Source of the DNA: Planctomycetota bacterium
GTDB taxonomy: Bacteria > Planctomycetota > UBA1135
Reading direction: 5' to 3'
Assembly (NCBI GenBank): GCA_008501825.1
Contig: QQUA01000010.1
Location: forward strand, 60,871 to 124,870
Length of the DNA stretch: 64,000 nt
Shown here: positions 7,849 through 16,625 of the stretch, one piece after another
How the letters are laid out: the number at the start of each line of letters is the position of its first letter
How positions within the stretch are numbered: position 1 is the stretch's first letter
The notes under the pieces: model-generated
Told to the model about the DNA's origin: nothing
Seen by the model: the letters and a program-made list of their open reading frames with translations, nothing else
Databases searched by the model: none
Program-made: the position numbers and the translations under genes

Positions 7849-10303
7849 GGAATTCGGACGCTTCCACCTTCCAAGGATCCCCCGGCACAATCTTCCAAAC
7901 CAAGCGGCGTCCGTTTTCAAAATCTTCCTGGCTTTCGAGCAAATCCTGATCGAAGGTAGCAGGAAGGTGAGCGATATCCCAACCGTCCACCAAGCGCAGC
8001 GAAAGTTGCCAGGAACCGGCGGCCACGGCGACGGTGGCTTTGGCTCTCTCTCCTAGCGGCAAAGGCCCGATTTCCTTGATCCAGCTTCGTTCCGAACCTG
8101 GGCGCTGGAATTGCAAATGAAAACGAGGACCGTTTAAGCCTTTTGCCTTGCGGGCGTCGATTTCAATCCAACCGCCGGGGATTTCGTTGATGGTGAAGCC
8201 TCGTTCCCGATCGGCAAAGGGCAGCAAAGGAGGAAATTCCCACTGTCCCGGGCCTTCCACTTCCAATTGATAATGATTCCAAGGCAAAGTGAAGCGGCGA
8301 CTTTGTTCCGGTAGCAACACCGCTTCCAAAATGGGTTCCCTTCCGAGCAAACCAGAGCCGGCGAACAGGCGCACCGTAATCGGATCGGGATTGCCGGAAT
8401 CGGTCGCCACTTCCAAGCTGAGTTCCCCTTGAGGCCAGTCGACTTGCAGGCTTTGAGTTCCTTCCGGGGCTTCGCCAAGTTCCAGGAAGGGAGTACCGCC
8501 TTGGTTTCGAAGGCCGGCGGCGTTCCAATACGCTGGCGCTCGCAACTCCACCTTGCCCGAACCGACCAACGGAAAGAAAGCCAACCCTTTGGCATCCGAT
8601 CGAACTCGGCTTTGGCCGTAGCCACCGGCGGTTTGCCAGTTGGCAATGACGCTTTGAAAAGGAACCGCCTGGCCGTCGGCTTTTAAATAAACACTCAGGG
8701 AACGCCCTTGGCTGAATTGGAGATCCTGTTGAACCTCCTGGCCTTGAATTTCTATCTTTAGGGGAGGCGGCTGCCAAGCCAATCCAGCCAGAAGCCGGAC
8801 GGAGTATGAACCAGGAGTTAAAAAGGCCTGGTAGCGGCCGTTGGCTTGAATGGGAATTCGTAGACTTTGGACCGCCTCATTTTGGAATTCGAGTAAATGA
8901 GTCCCGGAAGCCAAGGGAAAGGGAAGTTCCACTTTCCCGTGTAAACGGCAAAGGTCGGGAATTTCCAAAACCGTGGTTCGATTCACCGCCTGATGGGCCC
9001 AAACCCGTCGGAAATCCGCATCGAAAACCAGCCAGTGCATATTTTCTCCTCGGATCTCCGGATCCGCTTGGAAGTCGTCTCTGGAAGGAAGGGGAGAGGC
9101 TTGTCCCCATTCTTCAGAGTTCCAAATTTGATTGGCGGAGCGACTTTTTCTCGCTGCCGGCGCGGCTTGCAGCGGACGTCCTCCAAATCGATGATCCCAA
9201 GGATAAACGGCGTACCGGAACCATTTGCGGTCGCGATCGTCAGCGACCCGAATGCTTGCTTGGAGCTTTTGCCGGTTGGGAATGGTGATGTTGTTTTTCG
9301 CCCGCAAACCGGCAGGAAAGGTTTGCAGCCACCGTTGGCCTTGACCGGTTTTGACTTCTAAAACGATCCGGTTTCTTGGTAAAGGTCCGAGAAAGGAAGC
9401 AATTCCTTGTGGATCGCTTTGAAGCTCCAAGGCCGGAAACGATTCGGAATGAAGCCGGACTTCGGCTTGTTGAATCGGCTTTCCGTCCTCCCCTCGAAGT
9501 TGAAGGGTCCAATTCTGCCGAGCGGCGATTTGAAAGGTCGGCCGGCGCCGAGAATTTTGCTGCTGTCGTCGGGGCAACCATTCATAACGATGGGCATGGC
9601 CGGCGGCGCCAACTCGCAATCGCAAACCGAAAGCTCCCGGAACCTGAGGAGGATGGGGAAGGGTCAAGATGCCTTCTCCATCGGGAAACCGGACCCGCCC
9701 CAATTCAGCCAAGAAAGAGGCCGGCAGACAGTTTTCCGCCGGCGAGCCGGGCAGAGCTTCCCAGCGTGCAAAACTCTGGGATAGGAGTTCGGGCTCGGGA
9801 GCTTGAATCTTGACTTGTCGCGGTCGGGCCGGAGGCAAGGTCAGAAGAAGTTCCTGAGGCCAAGCTTGGGTCACGGTGAGGGCGTACCCTTTGGCGGTTA
9901 CGGCAACGTATTCCTGCCAGGGTCGATCCCCTTCCAAGTTCAGGGTGAACGCACCAAAGCGATCGCTTCGAGTACTCAACCCAGCCCAAAAAATCCTGGC
10001 GTCCGGCAAAGGACGACCTTGGGAATCCAAGACTTGCCCGCGAATCCAATGCCCGGCCAGGGTTTGCTGATCCAGGCTATGGGTCGCCCGATCTTCTCTC
10101 GCCGCCGGAGCCGTCGGTCCGGTTTCGCCTTCAGGAGTTCCCGGATCTTTCTGACGTTCTTGCCCAGCTTCTTCGGTGGTGAGCGAAGGTTCCGGGTCCT
10201 TGTACGGCGGGCTCTGCCAAAGAATGACCAGCAGCGCGGCGAAAACGGCCAAAAGGCTGCATAGGGCCAGGCCGCGGACGGTGAGGAAGGAAGGAAGCCG
10301 CAT
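7841..10303 (-). CDS. Large membrane-anchored carboxypeptidase-regulatory-like protein
   Basis: Function unknown; 820 residues. Residues 7-30 (LTVRGLALCSLLAVFAALLVILW) form an N-terminal membrane anchor, followed by a Pro/Glu/Thr-rich linker to about residue 80. Then comes a carboxypeptidase-regulatory-like repeat (IRGQVLDSQGRPLPDARIFW, ending near YVAVTAKGYALTV) and several weaker beta-rich repeats such as LQLRGEDGKPIQQAEVRLHSE. The domain plan matches the 3442-5073 protein, so they may be distant paralogs with a cell-surface role. The stop codon comes from the IS target duplication. The ATG at 10303 is chosen because the anchor follows directly. Confidence 0.78.
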   Translation of the reverse strand: MRLPSFLTVRGLALCSLLAVFAALLVILWQSPPYKDPEPSLTTEEAGQERQKDPGTPEGETGPTAPAAREDRATHSLDQQTLAGHWIRGQVLDSQGRPLPDARIFWAGLSTRSDRFGAFTLNLEGDRPWQEYVAVTAKGYALTVTQAWPQELLLTLPPARPRQVKIQAPEPELLSQSFARWEALPGSPAENCLPASFLAELGRVRFPDGEGILTLPHPPQVPGAFGLRLRVGAAGHAHRYEWLPRRQQQNSRRRPTFQIAARQNWTLQLRGEDGKPIQQAEVRLHSESFPALELQSDPQGIASFLGPLPRNRIVLEVKTGQGQRWLQTFPAGLRAKNNITIPNRQKLQASIRVADDRDRKWFRYAVYPWDHRFGGRPLQAAPAARKSRSANQIWNSEEWGQASPLPSRDDFQADPEIRGENMHWLVFDADFRRVWAHQAVNRTTVLEIPDLCRLHGKVELPFPLASGTHLLEFQNEAVQSLRIPIQANGRYQAFLTPGSYSVRLLAGLAWQPPPLKIEIQGQEVQQDLQFSQGRSLSVYLKADGQAVPFQSVIANWQTAGGYGQSRVRSDAKGLAFFPLVGSGKVELRAPAYWNAAGLRNQGGTPFLELGEAPEGTQSLQVDWPQGELSLEVATDSGNPDPITVRLFAGSGLLGREPILEAVLLPEQSRRFTLPWNHYQLEVEGPGQWEFPPLLPFADRERGFTINEIPGGWIEIDARKAKGLNGPRFHLQFQRPGSERSWIKEIGPLPLGERAKATVAVAAGSWQLSLRLVDGWDIAHLPATFDQDLLESQEDFENGRRLVWKIVPGDPWKVEASEFQH

Positions 10304-10454
10304 GGGGTGAAGACCCCAGGGGATGGCAAGGTGTCCTTCTCATCCTGGCAAGGAAGGCCGATTGCAGCAAGTCGGAGATGAAAAGTGGCGGGCGCCGCCC
10401 ATTACCCCCCGGGTGACGCCCACCATAAACGAAGCGTGTAAGCGATGCCTCGCT

Positions 10455-11531
10455 TCAGCGTGCTCCCTCCGCGTGTTGCAGTAGGGTGCCGTTCCAACCT
10501 CCGGAGACGTAACAACCCGGACAAGGCAGGGGACCGTAGGCGAAACTGCGCCGGCCAACGTTGAGAGTCAGGCTCGGCCGGGCCACGACTTGGCCGCTGG
10601 GAATTTCGTAGCTTTCGCAATCGGCTCGAAAGCCGGTCCAGTCGCCGCCGTAGACAAAAACCCTTGGGCCGACGTTGTCCATGCCGCAACCGGCTCGATC
10701 CTGGCCGAACACCGGATCGTTTCGAAACGAAGCCGCGGTTTGAAATTGGCCGCTGGCTAAATCGAAACTTTGCAGGAAGGTGCTGGTGGCGAAGCCGGTC
10801 ATATAAACCTTGGCGTCCACGAAGTTGGCGGTACTGGTGATGGTGATCAGATAATCGGCGTGGGCCATGGGGGATCCCGGTTGAAAGGTTCCGCTCCAGG
10901 TCTCGAACAGCCAGGAATCGTCGTAATAGAAGTTCAGGTCGGCGCCGCCGCAAACCAGAATTTCTCCGCCGCCGATGTTGGAAACGCCGACTCCGAACAT
11001 GGGCCGCGGCAAACGGGTCGGGTGGACCGTCCAACTATCCGCGAACGGATCGAAGACCTGGACCAGATCCACCGGTTGGTTGGCCACGTCCGTGCCGCCG
11101 AAGACGTACATCAAACCACCGGAGAAAACGCAACTTCCCATGACGTTGCTGACCGGAACCGGCATGACCGAGTGGCTCTGGGACCAGGTATCGGTCTGGC
11201 GATCCCAAATCTCCACCCGATCGGCGCGACCGCCGCCGGCGATCTCTCCGCCGATGACGTAAAAGTCCTTTCCGCCGATGGTGGCGCTTCCGCAGCGGCT
11301 GCGGGCAGTCAGCGGCCGGGCCAAGACGTACCAAGCCGGCGTCCCTTGGATGGCTTGACCGCTGAAGGCTTGGCCACCTAAAGAGCCGGCGCCCGGTTGA
11401 ACCAGAGCGGTATCGCTAAGAATGCCCGGTTGGCCGCTGTCATAGGCGACCGGACCTTGGGCCAGGGCCGAACCGGCCAACCCAAGGCTGGCAGCAAAGA
11501 GGCAAGGCAAGCTTCGAAGTGAAAGGCTCAT
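10455..11531 (-). CDS. Secreted Kelch-repeat protein
   Basis: 358 residues with a signal peptide (MSLSLRSLPCLFAASLGLAGSALA, cleavage probably after ALA). The mature part has about five Kelch-type beta-propeller blades with Gly-Gly pairs and Trp spacing, for example FYVIGGEI, VEIWDRQTDTWSQ, MYVFGGTD, VQVFDPFADSWTV and VFVYGGDWTG. Kelch propellers bind proteins or sugars; no catalytic residues are evident. A GGGAGGA stretch lies about a dozen bases upstream of the ATG. The 206 bases upstream to 11737 are A/T-rich and probably hold the promoter, but I see no clear boxes. Transcription runs towards the membrane protein at 10303. Confidence 0.85.
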   Translation of the reverse strand: MSLSLRSLPCLFAASLGLAGSALAQGPVAYDSGQPGILSDTALVQPGAGSLGGQAFSGQAIQGTPAWYVLARPLTARSRCGSATIGGKDFYVIGGEIAGGGRADRVEIWDRQTDTWSQSHSVMPVPVSNVMGSCVFSGGLMYVFGGTDVANQPVDLVQVFDPFADSWTVHPTRLPRPMFGVGVSNIGGGEILVCGGADLNFYYDDSWLFETWSGTFQPGSPMAHADYLITITSTANFVDAKVYMTGFATSTFLQSFDLASGQFQTAASFRNDPVFGQDRAGCGMDNVGPRVFVYGGDWTGFRADCESYEIPSGQVVARPSLTLNVGRRSFAYGPLPCPGCYVSGGWNGTLLQHAEGAR

Positions 11532-11737
11532 CGCGCAGAAACGATCCTCCCGGGGGTATGAGCCAGAATCGAGGTCTTTGAAGTTCAGGCAGTGAGGATA
11601 ATGTGGAGAAAATATGATGCTATAAATTGGATGGATTGATTAAACACATATGAAATAAAAGGTTAAGTGGTTCACGGCGTACATATTGATCCCTCACTTT
11701 AACATTATCAGACCTTTGAGGGCAGGCTGGTCGACGC

Positions 11738-12379
11738 CTAGAAACGGATCTCTAGATGAATCGCCGTGATCCAGGCGTCCGGAAAGGCCGGGTTGCCCTT
11801 GGGATGGACCACCCGTTGGATATCCGGCTTCAGGCACCAATTCGGAGCGAGGGCAAAGCGATAGAAGATTCCGAAGATTTGTTCGCTCGGTTCCCGGAAG
11901 GTGTAGCCCTGGGCGTCGGCGCCGATTCCCCACTGCATACTGAGACCCAGGGAGTCCCGGTTTCGCCCAGGAATCAGGCCCGGCAGGGCCAAGCCGCCTT
12001 CGTGTCGAATTTCGCTGTGGAAGGCTTCCTTGGGGAATTGGGAAACGCGGAAATAGCCGTCCAATCCCTCGACTCCATGCACTCCAAACCAGTCCGCAAC
12101 CCCATCCGAGGAGTCGTGGGTGGCCCTGGCGAAAAGCCGGCCCTCAAAGGAGCGGAGTCGCTGGAAGGCAAGCCATGGATCCACCTCCTTTGCTTTGAGA
12201 GGGGAGCCTGCCCCTTCCTTTTCTCGCGAATCTTCATCTCCACCGCCATGGGTTGAATGGTGCCAATCCAGGGCGATTTGGGATTCGGCCAGCTTTGGAG
12301 CGGCTGTTTCCAAAGCCAAGGCAGCGGGGCTGAGAACCCACGCGGCTACGACGAGATGGAGGGGTAAGCTGAACAGCAT
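11738..12379 (-). CDS. Short OprB-like carbohydrate porin family protein
   Basis: 213 residues with a signal peptide (about 1-22, ending PAALALE). The C-terminal half matches the end of OprB-type carbohydrate-selective porins: a hydrophobic strand (EQIFGIFYRFALAPNWCLKPDIQ), then VVHPKGNP and a final beta-strand ending in Phe (ITAIHLEIRF), typical of outer-membrane barrels recognised by the BAM machinery. Family members are usually near twice this length and start the mature part with a WEQLTGDWGG-like region, which is missing. It could be a reduced barrel, an internally deleted remnant or a divergent short family. It is divergent from hutU with 176 bases between starts. Confidence 0.65.
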   Translation of the reverse strand: MLFSLPLHLVVAAWVLSPAALALETAAPKLAESQIALDWHHSTHGGGDEDSREKEGAGSPLKAKEVDPWLAFQRLRSFEGRLFARATHDSSDGVADWFGVHGVEGLDGYFRVSQFPKEAFHSEIRHEGGLALPGLIPGRNRDSLGLSMQWGIGADAQGYTFREPSEQIFGIFYRFALAPNWCLKPDIQRVVHPKGNPAFPDAWITAIHLEIRF

Positions 12380-12555
12380 TCGGTCAGGTTTCCGAATTCG
12401 GCCCGCGTCCAGGCAGAAGCGTCCTACCCGTATCGGTTCTCTCCCAGTCGAAACATAGGAGGAAATTGGTGTTTTCGGCTGGATAGCCCCGGATGAAGGG
12501 GGACTGAAAGTCTTATCGGGAGAGGACTAACATAGAGGGCTAAGAAGGATCCACC

Positions 12556-14229
12556 ATGACCGTGACCCGCCCCGTCATCGAAATTCAGCCCGGCGCTCAG
12601 CAAGCTCCCCACGGCGACCGCCTCCACTGTCAGGACTGGCACGCGGAAGCGGCCTTGCGCATGTTCTTGAACAATTTAGACGCGGAAGTTGCCGAGCGGC
12701 CGGAAGATCTCGTGGTTTACGGTGGCGCTGGCAAGGCGGCCAGGAATTGGGAAGCGGCGCAAAAAATCGTGGCCACGCTGCAGCGGTTGAAGCTAGATGA
12801 AACCCTAGTGGTGCAAAGCGGCAAGCCGGTGGCGGTATTTCGAACCCGACCGGGAGCCAGCAAAGTCCTTATTGCCAACTCCAATCTGGTGGGGAAATGG
12901 TCCCATTGGGGACATTTCCGCGAACTGGAGCGGAAGGGCCTGATGATGTACGGCCAGATGACGGCCGGTTCCTGGATTTACATCGGGACCCAGGGCATAT
13001 TGCAAGGCACTTATGAAACTTTCGCCGCCGCCGCCAATCTCCGTTTCGGCGGCAGTTTGAAAGGAAGGCTTTGCGTAACCGCCGGTTTGGGAGGTATGGG
13101 TGGAGCTCAACCGCTTTCGGTCACCATGAACGAGGGCGTTTGCTTGATCGCCGACATCGATCCTTCCCGATTTGAAAAGCGTTTGAGGACTCGTTATCTA
13201 GATGAACAAGCTCCCGATTTGGAAAGCGCGATTCGCCGCGCTTTGCAAGCTAAGGAAAAGGGCGAAGCGGTTTCGATCGGCGTCGTGGCCAATGCCGCGG
13301 ATTTACTGGAAGAACTGATTGCCCGCAACATCGTGCCGGATGTATTGACCGACCAAACCAGCGCCCACGATCCGCTGAACGGATACGTTCCCCGCGGCAT
13401 CGACTTCGAACAAGCCTTGAAGTTGCGCAGCCAGGATCCCGGGGAATATGAAAGACGCAGTTTCGCCACCATGGGGGACCACGTCCGAGCCATGCTGGAA
13501 TTGCAAAAACGCGGTGCCGAGACTTTTGACTACGGCAACAACCTCCGGGCTTTCGCTCAGGAGGAGGCCGGAGTGGAACGGGCCTTTGACTTTCCCGGTT
13601 TCGTTCCTGCTTACATCCGCCCCTTGTTTTGCGAAGGCCAAGGGCCGTTCCGGTGGGCCGCTTTATCCGGAGATCCGGCCGATATCGCCGCCACCGATCA
13701 AGCCATTCTTGATCTGTTCCCGGACAAAGCCCATTTGAGCCGCTGGATCCATATGGCTCAGGAAAGAGTCGCTTTCCAGGGTTTGCCCAGTCGGATTTGT
13801 TGGCTCGGCTACGGCGAACGTCATCTCGCCGGTTTGGCGTTCAATCGCCTGGTGCGGGAGGGAGCGGTCAAAGCGCCGATTGTGATCGGTAGGGATCATT
13901 TGGACTGCGGCAGCGTGGCCAGTCCCAATCGAGAAACCGAAGCCATGAAGGACGGCAGCGATGCTGTCGCCGATTGGCCGCTGTTGAACGGAATGGTGGC
14001 GGTGGCTTCCGGGGCTAGTTGGGTCAGCATGCACAATGGCGGCGGCGTCGGTATTGGATATGCCCAACACAGTGGCCAAGTGCTTTGTTGTGACGGCAGC
14101 GTTGAAATGGATGAGCGCATTCGAGCCGTACTTACCAATGATCCGGGGATGGGAGTGGTTCGGCACGTAGACGCCGGATACGCCGAAGCCGTCCGCTGTG
14201 CCGAAGAACGTCAAGTAGACATTCCTTGA
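12556..14229 (+). CDS. hutU: Urocanate hydratase
   Basis: Hydrates urocanate to 4-imidazolone-5-propanoate, the second step of histidine degradation, with tightly bound NAD+ acting as an electrophile. 557 residues, the normal length. The urocanase signature is [10 protein letters not shown] at residues 407-416, with Cys415 in the conserved position; the Gly-rich NAD-binding stretch is [10 protein letters not shown], and [18 protein letters not shown] is characteristic of the C-terminal part. AGAAGGA upstream of the ATG gives a good ribosome-binding site. The downstream UDG gene starts 2 bases after the stop, suggesting co-transcription. The substrate comes from HutH encoded at 5161. Confidence 0.97.
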   Translation: MTVTRPVIEIQPGAQQAPHGDRLHCQDWHAEAALRMFLNNLDAEVAERPEDLVVYGGAGKAARNWEAAQKIVATLQRLKLDETLVVQSGKPVAVFRTRPGASKVLIANSNLVGKWSHWGHFRELERKGLMMYGQMTAGSWIYIGTQGILQGTYETFAAAANLRFGGSLKGRLCVTAGLGGMGGAQPLSVTMNEGVCLIADIDPSRFEKRLRTRYLDEQAPDLESAIRRALQAKEKGEAVSIGVVANAADLLEELIARNIVPDVLTDQTSAHDPLNGYVPRGIDFEQALKLRSQDPGEYERRSFATMGDHVRAMLELQKRGAETFDYGNNLRAFAQEEAGVERAFDFPGFVPAYIRPLFCEGQGPFRWAALSGDPADIAATDQAILDLFPDKAHLSRWIHMAQERVAFQGLPSRICWLGYGERHLAGLAFNRLVREGAVKAPIVIGRDHLDCGSVASPNRETEAMKDGSDAVADWPLLNGMVAVASGASWVSMHNGGGVGIGYAQHSGQVLCCDGSVEMDERIRAVLTNDPGMGVVRHVDAGYAEAVRCAEERQVDIP

Positions 14230-14231
14230 CC

Positions 14232-14813
14232 ATGACTTTGGCTTTCCGCCGGTTGATGGGGGAGGTCCAAGCCTGCCGCCTTTGCGAAGCCTTTATGCCT
14301 CATGGCATTCGCCCGGTATTGCAGGCCCACCCGGAAGCGGTCATTCTGATTGCTGGGCAAGCTCCTGGACGGCGGGTTCTTGAAACCGGAGTTCCCTTCG
14401 ATGACCCGAGCGGGGATCGCTTGCGGGATTGGATGGGTTTAAGTCGCGAGGAGTTTTACGATCCTCGAAAGGTCGCCATCATTCCCATGGGCTTTTGCTA
14501 TCCCGGCAAGGGCAAGTCCGGGGATTTGCCGCCGCGGCCGGAGTGCGCCGAGGCGTGGAGACAACCTTTGTTGGAGCGATTGCCTGCCGTCCGCTTGACT
14601 TTGGTGATCGGTCAGTACGCGATGAAATGGCATTTGGACCTGGGAACGGCGAATTTGACCGATACGGTTCGCAATTGGAAAGCCCACCGGCCGGCGATTT
14701 TGCCTCTTCCCCATCCGAGCCCTCGGAACAACATCTGGCTGCGCAAAAATCCCTGGTTCGAATTGGAAGTCCTTCCCTATCTTCGTCGGCGGGTGCGCAC
14801 TCTCATGGCTTAG
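14232..14813 (+). CDS. Uracil-DNA glycosylase superfamily protein with four-Cys cluster pattern
   Basis: Probable DNA repair glycosylase removing uracil or a related base. 193 residues. Motif 1 is GQAPGRRVLETGVPFDD (residues 42-58) and motif 2 is PHPSPRNN near 155-163, as in the UDG fold. Cysteines at 15, 18, 89 and 105 give C-x2-C ... C-x15-C, the spacing of [4Fe-4S]-containing family 4/5-type glycosylases. A TTG at 14226 would overlap the hutU stop; the in-frame ATG at 14232 is preferred. It looks translationally linked to hutU, although no functional link is known. The exact UDG subfamily cannot be settled by eye. Confidence 0.82.
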   Translation: MTLAFRRLMGEVQACRLCEAFMPHGIRPVLQAHPEAVILIAGQAPGRRVLETGVPFDDPSGDRLRDWMGLSREEFYDPRKVAIIPMGFCYPGKGKSGDLPPRPECAEAWRQPLLERLPAVRLTLVIGQYAMKWHLDLGTANLTDTVRNWKAHRPAILPLPHPSPRNNIWLRKNPWFELEVLPYLRRRVRTLMA

Positions 14814-14847
14814 TGGGTTTTCTTCGGCAGCTCTGTTCGTCGGCTTA

Positions 14848-16527
14848 TTAGGGTGTAATCCGAATCGGCCAGGCGATGGAGGAAAGGCGGCCGGTGACGA
14901 CGTGATTGGATTGATAGGAAATGACGGCCATGTGGAATATTTTGCCAACTAAATGGGTCAAGGGTGGATCGTTATGGAGGACGGCCACTGCTTGACCATT
15001 CGCGTCAAGCCATCCAAATGCTCCTTCCAAGTTTATGGGTGATGCTCCCGTGAGCATTTGACTCAATAAGAGGCCGGGGCTCAGGGGAACTTGAACTCCG
15101 GCGATCTGAGTGGGACCGATTCCGGCTCCTGAAAGAAGGACCGCGTAGGGAAGGCCGGCTTCGCTCACAGGAAAGGTAATCTCGATATGAAGAGGAGAGC
15201 CGGAAGCTACGGAAAGGCGAGTTGTGTTCGCAAAAATAAATGGATTCGGGTTGTACGCTTTGACTGCTCCAACTCCGGACAGATTCTCCTGCCAGGTGGC
15301 GGGTGCGCCGGTTAGGATGGCATCCAGGTTTCTTCCTTCTATGTCACCAAGGACGGAAAGAGATTCACCAAAACCAATATTCGGCTCCGTTCCGGCAAAG
15401 GAGTCGATAAAGGTACCGTCGGCTCCTGATCGTATTTCGACTCTTCCTTTTCCGTCAGGCTGAGAAATAGAAGTAAAGGCAAGGTCCGTTCTGCCGTCGA
15501 AATTCATATCGCGAAGGCTAGAAACGGCGAAACCGATGTGATCGTCCTTGGTTTGACCGTCGATTCGGTGTAGGAGTGTGCCTCCAAGACCGGAAAGAAC
15601 ATATATGGAGCCGGCATCCTCGTTGAAATGCCCGGAGCCGATGGCACTGATGGCGACATCATCGAAACCGTCAGTGTTGATGTCGCCAAGATTGCATACC
15701 GCTGTACCGAAAAGCCCGTCCTCCACGAGGGGACCAACGAAATCATATAGCAGATAACCAGTGGACCCTGAATAGAGATAGGCGGTGCCTACGTCTTCCA
15801 CCCCATTTCGGGTAGAGCGAGGGGCGCCAATGAGAAAATCCGGATATCCATCGGCGTTGACATCGCCAGCGCTGCTTAGGGCTTGGCCGAATCGATCCCC
15901 GGCCAGCATTCCAGTGAACTCCAACAAAATAGAGCTGTCCAATCCTGAGTACACGGTGGCGACTCCTGCGTCTTTTCGGCCGCCGGGATCGGCTCGATCC
16001 GCACCCACGATGAGGTCGTCGTAGCCGTCCATATTGACGTCTCCGACCCCGGCGACGGAAACTCCGTGGTTCTTTCTAAAACTTTCCACAGTCCACCAAA
16101 TTGTTCCGTCGTGCAGGAGCACAGTAATTCGGTTGTTTCTGGGCGATCCGACCACGACGTCGGGCCGTCCGTCTGCGTTCACATCTCCTGCTGCGGCGAC
16201 GGAATAACCGGTTCTACCGCAAGCCGTCCAATTCCATAATGGCAAGCCGAAATGGCCGCTAAAAGCGTAAATGCAGCCTGCATCAGAATTTTCATAAGGC
16301 GCTCCAACAACGAAATCACCCCAGCCATCTCCGTCAAGATCCCCTACACCGGCGACGGCCTGGCCAAAAAAGCTTCTCTCCACGGTTCCGAAAATATGGT
16401 GTACTGACTCCCACTCTCCCCCGATCCGTTGTGCGAATCCTTGAGGAGCAAGAAGCAAGGACAAGGCGACGCCCCATAAAAGGAAGCTGAGGCATTTGGA
16501 ATTCCGGCAGGGGGCCGAGTTTCTCAT
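14848..16527 (-). CDS. Secreted FG-GAP (integrin-like beta-propeller) protein with shared C-terminal domain
   Basis: 559 residues. A signal peptide follows the start (FLLWGVALSLLLAPQGFAQ). Seven FG-GAP-type repeats are visible, with calcium-loop cores GDLDGDGWGDF, GDVNADGRPDV, GDVNMDGYDDL, GDVNADGYPDF, GDINTDGFDDV, RDMNFDGRTDL and a weaker GDIEGRNLDA, enough for one complete seven-bladed propeller. The last 130 residues form a beta-rich domain with a GAGIGPTQIAGVQVPLSP motif also found in other secreted proteins here. The frame runs on upstream to 16734, but the ATG at 16527 has AGGAGG five bases before it and is directly followed by the signal peptide. Likely a Ca2+-stabilised surface protein; the ligand is unknown. 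It is an intact paralog of the broken gene at 24564. Confidence 0.88.
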   Translation of the reverse strand: MRNSAPCRNSKCLSFLLWGVALSLLLAPQGFAQRIGGEWESVHHIFGTVERSFFGQAVAGVGDLDGDGWGDFVVGAPYENSDAGCIYAFSGHFGLPLWNWTACGRTGYSVAAAGDVNADGRPDVVVGSPRNNRITVLLHDGTIWWTVESFRKNHGVSVAGVGDVNMDGYDDLIVGADRADPGGRKDAGVATVYSGLDSSILLEFTGMLAGDRFGQALSSAGDVNADGYPDFLIGAPRSTRNGVEDVGTAYLYSGSTGYLLYDFVGPLVEDGLFGTAVCNLGDINTDGFDDVAISAIGSGHFNEDAGSIYVLSGLGGTLLHRIDGQTKDDHIGFAVSSLRDMNFDGRTDLAFTSISQPDGKGRVEIRSGADGTFIDSFAGTEPNIGFGESLSVLGDIEGRNLDAILTGAPATWQENLSGVGAVKAYNPNPFIFANTTRLSVASGSPLHIEITFPVSEAGLPYAVLLSGAGIGPTQIAGVQVPLSPGLLLSQMLTGASPINLEGAFGWLDANGQAVAVLHNDPPLTHLVGKIFHMAVISYQSNHVVTGRLSSIAWPIRITP

Positions 16528-16625
16528 CCAATCCTCCTGGCAAGGAATTTTGCTAGATTTTATCACTTTCTTTTCCTGTGTTAAAGGTGGTACTTTTGCT
16601 TGTGGTGGCAATGAATGATGGTCAT

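Noticed and set aside
10388..10430. GC-rich inverted segments after the Kelch gene (GGCGGGCGCCGCC and GGGTGACGCCCACC)
   Set aside because: Pairing needs bulges and mismatches; not convincing enough to call a terminator.
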